Assembly: GCF_047495875.1 (NCBI RefSeq)
Contig: NC_092471.1
Span: forward strand, 16,327,001-16,391,000
DNA length: 64,000 nucleotides
Source of the DNA: Pithys albifrons albifrons
Taxonomy: Eukaryota > Chordata > Aves > Passeriformes > Thamnophilidae
Direction: 5' to 3'
In this document: positions 1 through 11,900 of the stretch, one piece after another
Position numbering within the stretch: the first letter of the stretch is position 1
Layout: each line of letters starts with the position of its first letter
Notes under the pieces: generated by a model
The model's database searches: none
Seen by the model: only the letters and a program-made list of their open reading frames with translations
What the model was told of the DNA's origin: nothing
Program-made: the position numbers and the translations under genes

Positions 1-3000
1 TATATTATATATTTTAATTGAAAAACGAGATTATTGGATAAAAAGAAACAAAACCCATTTGCTGCATCTGTCCCCTTGATACCAGATAACACTACAGTAT
101 GGGAGGGGGCAGGCCTAAGGCATTTTGGGACAAGAAGCTGAAAATGTCACTGGAAAGGTGGGAAGGGCACTGAGGTGTGACGGGAATGGTGCTCTGCCCA
201 GAACAGGCGGAGGGTGGGAAGGTGCCTGGCATGGCATTCAGCCGCAGCTGCTCAGTGCGAGCCTCGCTGGGCACTTCTGCCAAGCCAAGAGCACGACGCG
301 AGGGAATGCTAATCATTAACAGCTCGTTCTCAGCTAATCCGTTAAGTAGCTGGCCTGCAGCTGATACATAGCTCAGATTCCCTGGTCTGCTAAGGAGGTG
401 GTGTGGACTGGATCATGCTGCATCTGCTGACACTCCATAGAGCCCTTGTGGAGGGCGTGATCAAGTTGTATTTGGGAGCTCAGGTTTTGGTTTCTGAGGG
501 GTTTTGTTTTCTTGCTGAAGTTTCTGCTACTGCTGGGGAACTTGAAGCCTGTAGGCTGCTCACCCTCGGGGGTGTGCCTGGGGTCCTGCTCTGCCTCTGT
601 GTTCTTGCAGGACAGAAGTTAGGGGTCAAAAGATGAGTTCAGAGCATTACCTGGCACGTTCCTGTCACTGTTTTGGTGTTTGTAGTGGCAGGATCTGTGG
701 GAAACATGGTGTTTTCGTGGTGTTCTGGTGGGCCTGGCCTGGCAGAAAGACTCTCCAGTCTTTTCTGAAGGTGGCTTCAGTTCAGAAAGTTTGTATCATG
801 CAGTGCAATGGGGCAAACTGTTTTACCAGCTCTGTTTTCATGGGCTTCATTTTCATTTGAGTGGAGATTGGAATAGGAGTGGTTGCCTGGTTACCTGCAG
901 CAAGGAGCCTTCAAAAGTCTTTTCTTCAGCCATCAGAGCCATTGAGTAGTTTGATAACCTTTGCTTTGAAGGCAGAGCTCCCAGTGATGTTTCAAATTTA
1001 GCCACAATCTGCATGTCTGGCCACGCCTCTTTGTAACAAACAAAACAAAGAGGAGCTCCTGAGCTGGGAGACTCCAGGTGTTGCAGACTCCAGCGGTGGA
1101 TGCACATTCTCACTGGAGTTAATTCATTACACAAACGGATGGAAACCTGTTCCACAAACACCTGGTGGCATGTGCCACACATAAGAATGGACCATTCTGA
1201 GCTGCAGCTAATAGAGCTGGAAGGATTTATGTCACTTGGCACATAGTATGCTACCTTGTCAGCTTGGGTCCTGAGGGGAAATTGATCCCATGAGCTACAG
1301 AGCAGGTTGGATGGCTGCCCGTGCTTCGCAGCCATGCCTCAAAGGACAGGACACCACTGTGTGTGGTTGTGTTACATGTGAATCTCTCACTCATTTCTCA
1401 TGAAAACAGAACACAAAGCTACAGGAAGGACAAAACTAGTAACCAGTGCTTCAGACCTGCAAATCCATGGTGAGCCATTTCTGGCTGGGTTGGTCTGTGG
1501 GGAAGAAGGGCTGTCTTCAGGCTGTTCCAAAGTGTCTCTTAACTGTGACAGCACCAGGAGCTGGCCTGGTCTCTGTCTGCACTTGGGCAGCACCCCAGGG
1601 AGATCTGACATGATCTCAGCTAGTACATGTCCTCAGCCTGTTCCATCTGAAGGAGATGCAACACCAAGACTCATCATGGTTGGTGCCCTATAGTGTGAGT
1701 TCAAAAGAGATCCTGTCCTTTGATTAAGGAATAAAGCACTATCTGTTTTTTTTTCATTCTCCCAGACCAGACTTCTGGGGAATCACCTGTCCCTGGGGAC
1801 CACACTGGAGCCAGGAGCACCTCTGGCTGGAGTCCTGCTGTACCAGGCTGCTGACAGTGATGTTCCTGCCTTGCAGCAGTCCTTGCAAGGGGGCTTTCTA
1901 TCTCCTCAGCACAGCAGGAGCTGTCAGTGGTTGAAGAAGCCTCAGAGTGCACTAGTACTGAGCATGGTGTTTAAAAGACTCATGGAGTGCTCAATGCACC
2001 ATGAATGTAATGTTGCAGGCTCAAGTAGGCAACTTACCTTCTCTTTTGTATGTTTAGCAGGATAGCTTGTATTGTGAGCACAGAGGTCAGGGATGCAGAG
2101 AATTCAGGAATTCTACAGACACTTCTTAAGTAAGTTCATTTTCATAAACCTCGAGCTTTTCTGGTGTTGGGTATTTCCTCATAGGAGACAGGAGACTTTA
2201 AAGTTCCTAAACTACTGCTTGCTGAAAGGCTGTACCTGGCAGGAGGTTGCTCAGCATTTGTCCACTCTTGTATTCTTGCTCAGAAGTGTTTGCTACTGGC
2301 TGCTGCTGCAGGTGGGGTGATGTCCTGGTGGCTCTTCATTCTGCATTAGCACTGCAGGCCCCACACTGGTGGGGCAGTTTTTGCTCTAGGGAAGGATTGC
2401 ACTGGGATTTTGAGAGCAGCTGTGAGCTGGGTGGGAAAGGGAGGGACCAGGGACATGGGAGTGATGCTCCTGGGTAAGTGCCTGAAGGGAGTGGGCAGGG
2501 AAGTCTTGGCATGAAGCCTCACTTTGTGCTGTGTTCTTGTCCTCACTGAGCTTGGGTAAGAAGTTTCTCCATCTTCAGAGGATCAAATGCCATCTTTCAC
2601 AGTGTGAAGCCACCATGCAGCTCAGGGCCTCGAAGGATCCAGGTAACTAGGCCCATGGAGCTTAGTAGGAGGCAGACTTGTTGCTTTTATTTACACCTGG
2701 GTTTAGCAAATTGCTTGAGCTTTCTGTATAATTTAAGCATACTTTACTATGCTCCCAGCTTCATGTGAGAGCCTGGAATATTGAAAGCTTCTTGAAGTCC
2801 TTAATTTCCCTTGTTGATATGTCTAAAAACATGTCATCCTTACCCTGGGCTGCTTTAAAAAGAAGCAGTCGAGTCATCCTGGTGAGAAGGAATGAAGCAT
2901 TCCAGAGCCTGGGTGTATTCATGAACAAGTCATAATAGAAGCAAGTAGCACTAATCAGCTTTTCCAAAGGAAATGCCTAGAAAGCTTTTATATAGATCAT

Positions 3001-6000
3001 AATTTGTTAATTTTCTTACTTAGTTGCTTATTTATAGCCACACTCAAATGCTCCAGGGCTAGCCGTGCTCCAGGATTGAGAAACCTGTGTCTAGTGCCAT
3101 GGGTAGGAGGAGTGCCTTGGAAGTGGTGTCCTGGAGTGTCACCAAAATGTGAAAGTTTGGACTCATTATAACAAAAAAATTCAGATCAATCAACTTCGGG
3201 ACATGAGCATGAACAGGGATAGCTTAGGATTTGCCTCTGTTGCATGTCTAATGAAAAACATGTTCTAATTAATGTGGGGAAAAGCAAGCAAGAGATGAGT
3301 TCTGAAGCCTGAAAGATCTGTCCATGTGAAAGCTGGGTAGCGTGTGGTAACCCATCACCACAGTGCTCAGCCTCCAAGAAAGGGATCCCCTCTCTTCACT
3401 AGTCTTTGTCTTTCCCTGCACCCTGATGAAAAACTATCTCTGGTGGATCAAAATCACAGCTAACACTGTAGTGTAGAGCAGGGAGAAGAGGCAGCAGAAG
3501 CTGAAGGTGAAAGAGCTGCTGGTGTTACATTTATGGTTCTTTGGCTCAGGCCGTGTTACGGGGTGTGGTAAAACGGGATGTTCACAGCTGCTGGTGTGGG
3601 GCTTCCCAAGGTGTCTTGAGAGGTTTTGCTATGTAGGAAATAGGTTACTTGTCCTGAAAGGAGCCTTCTAATAAGGCATTGGGGGTGGTTCTGTGAAATG
3701 ATGCTTCCAGCACAGTGGAGTCTTCACCTGGTGTGATCCTGGGAAGGGTTTCTGCATTGCTAGCACAGATGTCTGCTGCACACAGGGCAGGCACCACTAG
3801 CTGACATAGTTTCCACCCCATTCCCTCTGCATTCTTTCACCCATTTCTCACAATAAACTTTTTTAGAAAATAAACCTCTGCTTTTGTTTGCTCTCTGTAG
3901 CAGTGTAACTTCTGAACCATTACAGGCTCTTTGTTACCATCTGTGCTAGCAAGACTGTAGAATGTGCTAGACTAGGGGGGAATGTTTGAAAAATAAAAAC
4001 CTGTAATCCTCTGCTCTGTGTCTAATCCAGTTTGTTCTGTTTCCTGGCAAGGACCAGCTGTTTTTCCTTGACACTGTCTTCTTTCCACTGCACTTCTCAC
4101 CTGTTAGGCCCACCCTTCAGTGAAATGCCCCTTAGTTGGCCGGAGGTGGAAGGGTTGCCGTGTGACAGCAGTGTGGAGAGCCCCTCGCTACAACTTACTG
4201 GCAGTTTGTGGGAATCTATAGGGTGCCAAGCCCTAAAACTCATCCTGGGGAGTTTTAAATTCTGCAGGACTAGTCTAGAGTTGTTCTAACCCCTTTGTTC
4301 CTTGCCTTTCTAGACCTGAGTGCGGAAGGTGACTGTTTTTTACAGCTGCATTGTCATCTTTGCGTGTCAGCAGCTCTACCTGTTATCTCTGGGAACAGAG
4401 AGATGGATTTGCTGCTACTCTCTTCTTTCAGCCACCCAATTCACGAGCAGATGCTGACACATAATTAGGACAGATAAGCACGTGAGTGAGCTTTTATCTT
4501 TGCTTACATACTCCAAATCCTCCATCAAAAAAGAAAGGTTACTACAGCTGTGGAGCATTTTTTTTTGTATTAGAAGATAATGGCTTGAAGCTGCCCATTA
4601 AAGGGGATATGAATGTCAGAGTGTAAGCTGGGAGCTGTTTGTTCCCTGGGACAGCTCAGAGGCCTCTGGGGAGGAGAAAGCTTCAGTTGGGTACCTTAAA
4701 AGGGTCCTCCCTTGACATAAGGCAAATAGTAATGCAGATACAGTCTGAGCCAGTGAAGCAGCTTGTGAGGACCATGCTGGAACCCTTGAGTCTAAAAGCA
4801 TGGCTTTGCAGCGGGTCTTCCTTCTTGCAGCTGGGGTGAAGCTGGAGAATGTGTGGTTCCCTCTGGTCTGGGGGTGCTTTGTGCACCACAGCCTGGGAGA
4901 GGTCTTTGAGAGGAGACCAGTTCAGAGCCTCAGTCATGTTGCTGTGAAGAGGTGGCAGGTAAGATCTGAGGGAAATGAGAGGAGTGTAGAGCATGGGTTC
5001 CACTGGCCTGGTTAGACACATGGAGAGCAAGTCAGAGCTGTTCCACAACTGCTGAGGATAAAGGCTTGTTCATGCAACTGCACAGTATGGGTACAGCCAG
5101 AAAACTTGCATTTCAAAGCCTTGGATACTCAGTATTCAATAATACCTGATAACACCATTATTTTTCAATAGTATTCTTTACAAAAGTTCATGCAAATAAC
5201 TCTCAAGGGGTCTTCAGGCTCCTGCTTCAAGATTTAAGCCAATCTCCAAAAAGGGGGGATTTGGAGAGGATCCTTAGGGGAACTGTCTGCCCCTCGTCTG
5301 TTCTTGGACACTTCTTGGGGCTTCCTGCAAGCAGATAATGGTAGATGAGGTTGGAGAAACAAAATGCTGAGGGTTTGCAATTGTTGACTGGATCAAAGTG
5401 GATGGGTTCAAAACTTGACATAGGACAGGGGACCGTGCATCGCCCCAGTGGCATTAACACTTTTTATGCCAATTTGAGCATTGGCCTCTGATGTTTAAGC
5501 ATTGCCAAAAAGAACAAAATGCAGAATAGATGCCAGGCTGGGACCTGGATGCCTTAGCTCAGGGTTGATTTTGATACATGTGACACTGTCTTCAGTAATC
5601 ACCAAGAGTCCTGCTGTATTCTGTCCTAACAGTTCTGTGGGTTCAGTGCACCATGTTTGCACCTTTCTTACAGTCTTGGAGACCTCATGGCTCTCCCAGG
5701 TTGTCATCATAAGCATTTTGGCCTGTGGAGGAGTTACCTGGAGAGTAGCAGTACATGGACCCAGTGCAAAAACTTCTCATGGTTTTTCTGCTCAGTTTAG
5801 TTTCTGGTCACAGTCTTGCTTTGCCCCAAATGCCTGCTGATTGATGGACACCTGTGGGCTGCCAGTGAAGGGACCACGTGTGAAAGCACAGCAGGGTGCT
5901 GCTGCCCTGCATCAGGTGTCCTTTGTGCTGGAGGAGCCATGTGTGAGGAAGGTGGCCTGGGGAATGGGGGGCTGGTGGGTGCACACTGCCTGCTCCAGAG

Positions 6001-7640
6001 CCATCCTCAGCTCCCATGTGTCACTATTTACCCCTTCACAGCTGTGGTAAGACCAGCAGCCACAGGCCTGATTTGTCCTGGGTGAGTAGTAGGAGCTGTG
6101 GCAGTGCCATTGCTGTGGTGTGACTTGGTGCTCTCTATGGGCTTAGGACACACCATTCCTCCCACTGTGCAGCTTCAGAATGGCTCAGGTGTTATAAAAG
6201 CAGTCCTGGCTGCACCTGCCAGCATTTCATTCTGCTGTAGGCTTTGCAAGAAATTCGGGGACTGCTTTGGACACATGTCTGCATCCTCCCCTCAGTAGTT
6301 CCAGGTACAGTTGCAGTAGCTTGGCTCCCCCATGGATGTGTAGGACATCGTGGAGGGTTCCTGCAGAGCTGGTATACCCCACGTTCTTCCAGCCACAGAG
6401 CAATAGAGGGAAGTATCCTAGGCGAAGCTCAGGACGGGTACAGGGGCACCAGGATAAGGTCCCAGGCACTGAAGTTGCCAGACTCGTGGCATGCCACGTG
6501 ACTGCCTGAGGCTGGCAGTCTCCCCTGGCCTTGCCAGCAGCTCTGCTCATTTCTGGTCAGGGCTGACCATGGAGCCGTTCATCTTGCTGATGTGACTGGT
6601 GCTTGTCTGAAAGCCAGAGTGGGCAGCAGCTGACCTAGCTCCTGCAAGGCCAACCCTTTGTGCAAGTGTGGAGAAGTGGGGGCAAAAGGGAGCAGGTTTC
6701 ACAGTGGCTGGGACAGGCAGCCCTTCACCCCCAGCCAGTGCTGTGCTATCACTGTCTTGTGTCAGGGAGCAGTGAGCCCTGTGGAGAACTGGCTGCTGTG
6801 GCTCATTCCAGCCCTGCAGGGACAGAATTGCTTTTGCAGGGACAGGGGAGAGGCTGGCAAACCAGCTGTCAGGCAGTTAGGCTGCCATGGTTAACCAGTG
6901 CTACACCTGACAGCGAGCAGTTCACCCAGCTGCCTGATCCCTGCACAGCCCCCATGGGGGCTACATCACAGTATAGCAGTGCCAGTCCCAGCACTGTCTA
7001 GCCAAGCCTGGTGGCAGCTGTCCCAGAACCAGTCATCCTTGCACTGGTGCCACTGTCCCAGCACCAGTACTGACTCAGCTGGTACTGCCCAGTACCAGTT
7101 GTCCTGGCATTTTACTGCCCAGGCACCAGGTTGGTCCAGTACAAGCTGGCCCAGCCCCAGTGCAGGGAGGGCACCTGGACACCTGGAGCATGGATTAGGA
7201 AAAAGCTGGTCCCGATTTCTGGCCTTGCAAACCAAGCACCTATGCAAAAAAATGCTTTTTCCTCAGCTACAGAAGCAGCACCCATACCTTGACCACCTGG
7301 TACCAGCTAGCTCCTTCCTCTGGCATACTGCTCCTTGCTGGAGCGCTGCAGCCCCTGAAAAACCGTCCCTCTTTTCCTGTCCAACACACAACACTGCACC
7401 AGTTGCTCATCGGAGCACAGCAACAGGACAGGTCCAGCCACAGTGACAGCTGCTGGCCATGGACCTGAGCTGTCAGCACAGGACCCCAACATCCCTGAGA
7501 ATGTTGGGTTTTCTGGAGCCTGGGCCATGTCAGGGCTGCAGTCAGCCAGGCACTGCTGACCCACCTTCAGAGAAGCCATGCAAGGTTGAATCCCCATCCC
7601 AACATCTGGCAGAAATAAAGCAGGCATCCATGTCAAACAT
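1..7640. other. No recognised gene; unique-looking non-coding DNA
   Basis: I read the open frames on both strands and found none that resembles a known protein or has convincing exon borders; the longest (853-1335, minus, 160 codons) has no domain or family feature. The stretch could be the 3' UTR or an intron of a gene lying to the left. On the plus strand there are polyadenylation-type hexamers AATAAA at 3852-3857, 3869-3874, 3992-3997 and 7614-7619, which would fit the end of a plus-strand transcript, but nothing else supports one. In mammals FOXO4 lies on this side of IL2RG, yet no FOXO coding sequence is visible here. A degenerate CCAGCACCAGT-like repeat lies at about 6970-7150. Confidence 0.5.
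7614..7619 (+). terminator. Candidate polyadenylation signal AATAAA (plus strand)
   Basis: AATAAA in the context GCAGAAATAAAGCAGG. About 30 bases further on, a TATAAA reads on the minus strand (plus positions 7647-7652). The pair looks like two converging transcript ends: an unidentified plus-strand transcript and the sestrin gene. No coding exon of the plus-strand transcript was found, so this is a weak call. Confidence 0.25.
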
Positions 7641-7646
7641 AATATA

Positions 7647-8977
7647 TTTATAGCAAAAATAGGCTTTTTCTGTAGCTTCCATACACAAGGTTTTCTCCCT
7701 GTACATTTACGCAGTAAACAGGTCGATTGAAGCAGCGTGCGCTGGCTCACTCGACAGCTGCCCTTGCTTCAGGCTCCCACTCACAACAGGTGGCTTCATT
7801 CCCCTTTTGTGGCTGCTCTCCAGAGCCTGTGCTGGATCCCTCGTACCTCCCCAGCCAGGGGCTGTGGCATGGCCAGGGAGCAGCCCCAGGGGCACAAGGG
7901 GAGTGATGATGCAACTTCTGCCCGGCAGAGGGAGCAAGGCTGGTGGATGGGCTGCCTCTGTTCACATAGGGGCAGCCCAGGAAGTCCCTCCCAGCCCAGG
8001 TTCAAGGACAAGCTTCCTGTAGCTTACCTGTGCTGACCACAGGCTCCTCCACGATACTGTTAAGCAGCAAGTGACAGGGCACGGGACCTCAGCCCTCTCA
8101 TGGTGGTAAGAAGACACAAACCACATTAACTCAGGGAAGCCTCCCTTGTTCCTGCCTCTGTGCTGATGGGAGGCAGAGGAGGGGCTTAGGACTGCCCAAA
8201 GTCCCCTGTGGAAGCCTCCAGTGGCTGAACACTGTCAGAGACCTCACACCACTGTCAGAGAAGGCAAAGCATTAGGACACTCTGCCAGCAAGAGCTTCAC
8301 AGTTTGGCATTTGCCTGGGTCATCTCTTGTCCATCCCACAGGGGTTTGGCACATAGACCTAAAGGATATTGTGTGTAGGCAGCAAGAGCATCCCCCCTTG
8401 CTGTCCTGGGCTGGAGAAGGGCCCTTGCTGGGAGCCAGCACTTCTTGCTGCCTAACCACGCAACTCAGGACACTGCAACACCCCTGCGCACTGCCCATGC
8501 TGTTGCCAAGTGAGAGACATCACCCCCGTGAGGACAGGTACCCAGGGGGGCTTCACAAGCAGGGCAGCCACTGCAGCACAGGGAAGGAAGCCAGCTGTCC
8601 CCTCTGCCCTCCCTGCAGCACCGACACTCCCACAGCACCTGGGCAAGGAGCTTCTGCTTGTGGGAGAGCATCCCTCTAATTTGGCCCCAGTCCCCTATTG
8701 CTTCTCTCTCCCCCCATGTTTTTGGCAGTCCTCCTTGGACATGTTCAAGTCTCCAGCATCTCAGCAGCACGGACTTGCCTCACAGTTTGGTAATTGCACG
8801 TAACGGGGTCACTCAGTGAGCCCCACAAGGCAGGGGGGGAAACCAACAAAAAGGAACAAGACAGTCAAGTAAACTAAATTGAGAAATCCCTCGCCGTCGG
8901 GCCCAGCGTGATGGGTCGCACACGAGTTCAGGGAGCGAGGATGCTGCCCGGCCCTGCCGCAGCGCAGCTCCCGCTGT
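7647..8977 (-). other. Probable 3' UTR of the sestrin gene
   Basis: This is the stretch directly after the sestrin stop codon (8978-8980) on the minus strand, with no competing gene. There is no canonical AATAAA on the minus strand close by. The first usable hexamer is the variant TATAAA at 7652-7647, in an AT-rich patch that differs from the GC-rich DNA around it. The true end could lie elsewhere; transcript reads are needed to set it. Confidence 0.3.
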
Positions 8978-11900
8978 CTAGGAGATCATGTACTGGGTGA
9001 TGGCCTGCAATGCGTACAGCAGCTCTGCCTGCATCCGGGCCTCCAGGATGAGCAGGTTCACGTGGACCTAGGGGTGAAGCAAGAGCGGCTCAGGCAGCTG
9101 CACTGTGCTGTGGGCAGCGGTGTGAGCAACTGCTCACCTGGGCAAGTGAGTCTTCTGGCCTGGGACAAAATGCCACCCATTTTTCTAGCTCAAGCAACTC
9201 CCCTTTCCCCCTCCTCCCAGTCCTGCAGGCTGTTGCTGCTTCCCAGAGCAGCATGTCAGGGAGTCCCCTACATACTTGGCACAATCATGGCAGGCTGGCA
9301 CCAGCACAGTCCCCGACACCCACTCCTGCGAGTTACAGCCTGATGGAGGGTTTGCCTGGAGGCACTCACGGATGGGCTACTGACCTTGGAGATCCCAGTG
9401 CTGCTGGTGGCCCCTGTGCTCATCACAGTGCACAGCCCCATGCCATGCTAAACCCTTAAAAACAGCCAGCTTCTACTCCCCGCCCCCGCCTCAGACTGGT
9501 TTGGTGGCTCAAAGATCTCCCATACAACTCCCCAAAGCACCCCAGTCTGAAGCCCCTACCCACTCCCAGCCCCACCACAGGCAGGGCCAGGGGCCAACTA
9601 TCCCACCTTTTCACTGTGCTTGAACTGCTTCCAGAACCTGTCAAACATTTCTGAGTTTGTCTTCTCTGGGTAGCAGGTTACAGTTTTAATGTAAACTTTG
9701 AGCATTCGCTCCAGGAGCTGATTCACTTCTGCATAGTCATAATCATCGTACCTGTGGGGAGCACAGGGGCGAGTCATGGCACAGCCACAGGGCAGGGGGA
9801 CACATGGCAATGGCCACCAGGCACTGAAACCCTGTCCCCAAAGCTCCCTGCCCTGGCCAGAGAAGCTGAGCATCTCTTCCCTGCCTGTCCCAACATCCAG
9901 GCAGGTGATTCACCTCTGTCTTTTTCATGTTTATCTGCAAGCCCAAGTCCCCTACCCTCCCATGTGGGTCAGTTCCCTGGACCCTGAGGTTGGTTTCCCT
10001 ACCTAATGCCAAACATGCAGTGGATGTAGTTCCAGATGCCACGCTTGAAAACAGAGGGTTCACAGCCCTGCCGCTTGGCCATGGCACTGCTTTGCAAACC
10101 ATCCACCATCCTGAACTTCTCATCCAGGAGATGTCCGATGTCAGAGTAGAGCCGGTTGACCAGTGAGAAGCCATGGTCTTCCCAGGAGTAATCCTGTTGA
10201 GCACAGCAAGAGGCTTTTGCAACTGCAAAAAGGAGCTTGGAGCATGTTTCCAGGAACAAGGACACAGCAGAATTCACTAAGTTGGCTCTGCTGGCACCTC
10301 TGCCACAAACCACAACACTCCTTATCAGGCAGCTTTTGAATCATTTTTACCCTTCCCTCTGTGAGGGCCATGCAAAAAAATCATCAGCTCTTGGGGACAG
10401 AGGTGACCGGTCATCTCTCTCTTCCCAACCCTAGTGGGGCAGGTCCCCTCTCAGAGCAGAACTTCCCCACTCAGGCATTTTGCAAAAGCAGCTGCACCAG
10501 ATCGAGGCTGCATGGGCACCCCTGCCCATTTACTGCTCATAAGGAGCAGAGAAGAAAGGAGCAGAGAGGCAGCAGCCCAAGCTGCCAAGAGAGCAGGAGC
10601 CTTACCTGGACTCTGAATACCTGCGTCTGATCCTCATCGCGCCGAGCAAAGTCCTGGTATCCAAAGTCAGGGTCCTGTGTGTAGCATGCAAGGTTGGTGG
10701 CACCAGTAACTTCCCCGTCAGGATCTGCAAGAGGGGAGAGCCCTACAGATGGGTCAGGGCGGTGCTCAGCTGCCCTGTTCCCAGCCACAGCAGGCATCAA
10801 AAGCCAGTCTTCGCTGTGCCCCACGTGCATCCTGTGAGCCCCTCTACGAACCACACATCATGGAAAATGTAAAGCACGGGGGAGCAACACCCAGGTGTGC
10901 CACACAAACTCCCACTCTGCACACCCACCTCCACTCCCTGCCCCTCACCTTCCTCTCGGTCCTGCTGCAGCAGCCTCATCTCCTCCCTGCCCTCGGTCTC
11001 CACTTGAATCCGTTGCATGCGTTCCCGGAGGGAATCCAGCTCCATACAGGAGTCCAAGGACTGCAGAGACACAGGCTCGGGGGTGAGGGCAGCAGTCATG
11101 GCTGCAAACCCCATCCCCAGCAGACCCACCCTCGGGGGCTCACCCGCTTGCGGTTGATGCGCAGCAGCTCCTGGCTGCAGCTGTTGCCGGCAGTGGCTTC
11201 GCAGAAGCACTGACTCCCGACTGACAGGGGCTTCAGGGAGCCTCGGCCCCCCAGCCCCTCGTCCTGCTCACAGCCACAGCCGAAGACAAAGCTGGCGAGC
11301 GCATGGCAGTGTGCCAGCAGGACAACGGCGTGCACCAGCTCTGCCAGTGACCAGCTCCACTCACTGATCTTCAACAGCTTCTGCAGAACACAGACACACC
11401 ACCAGTGTGACACAGGAAGGTGGGCAGGGTGCTGGCAGCCCCTGGGGATGCTGCTGTTCCCACTGCTGCCCTGGTCCCTGGCTGGCAGCCCTCCCTGATA
11501 CCTCAATGTGCTCCTTGGTGATGAGCCACGGCCGGTGTGCCAGGATCTTGTTGATCTCACTGAGGTTGCGGAGTTTGGGGGGGATGAATTCGAGGCCACG
11601 CAGCCACTGAGGGTCACCCCCTGCCCGCAGGAACTGCAGCACGTGCAGGTTCACCAGGTACCGGCACTGGTGCCGGGCAGCTGCCTGCAAGGGCAGCATG
11701 TCAGCATCGCTGCACTGCACCGGCGGGACAGCACCCCAGGACCCCACACCCACCTCTCACCCAACCTTCAGGACACCACTATTTTGGCCTCTGATGAGAA
11801 GCCCATGACATAGGCTGTCTGTTGGAGGGAGAGGGGAGCCTCACAGGGCTGAGCAGAGCCCCCCCATTCCCTCCAACAGCTCCCAGTGGGGCTCACCATG

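Noticed and set aside
853..1335. 160-codon minus-strand frame at the left edge
   Set aside because: No recognisable domain, no splice context, no conserved family feature; treated as chance.
1..8900. FOXO4 coding sequence expected from mammalian gene order
   Set aside because: No forkhead or FOXO C-terminal motif appears in any frame, so FOXO4 is not called in this window.
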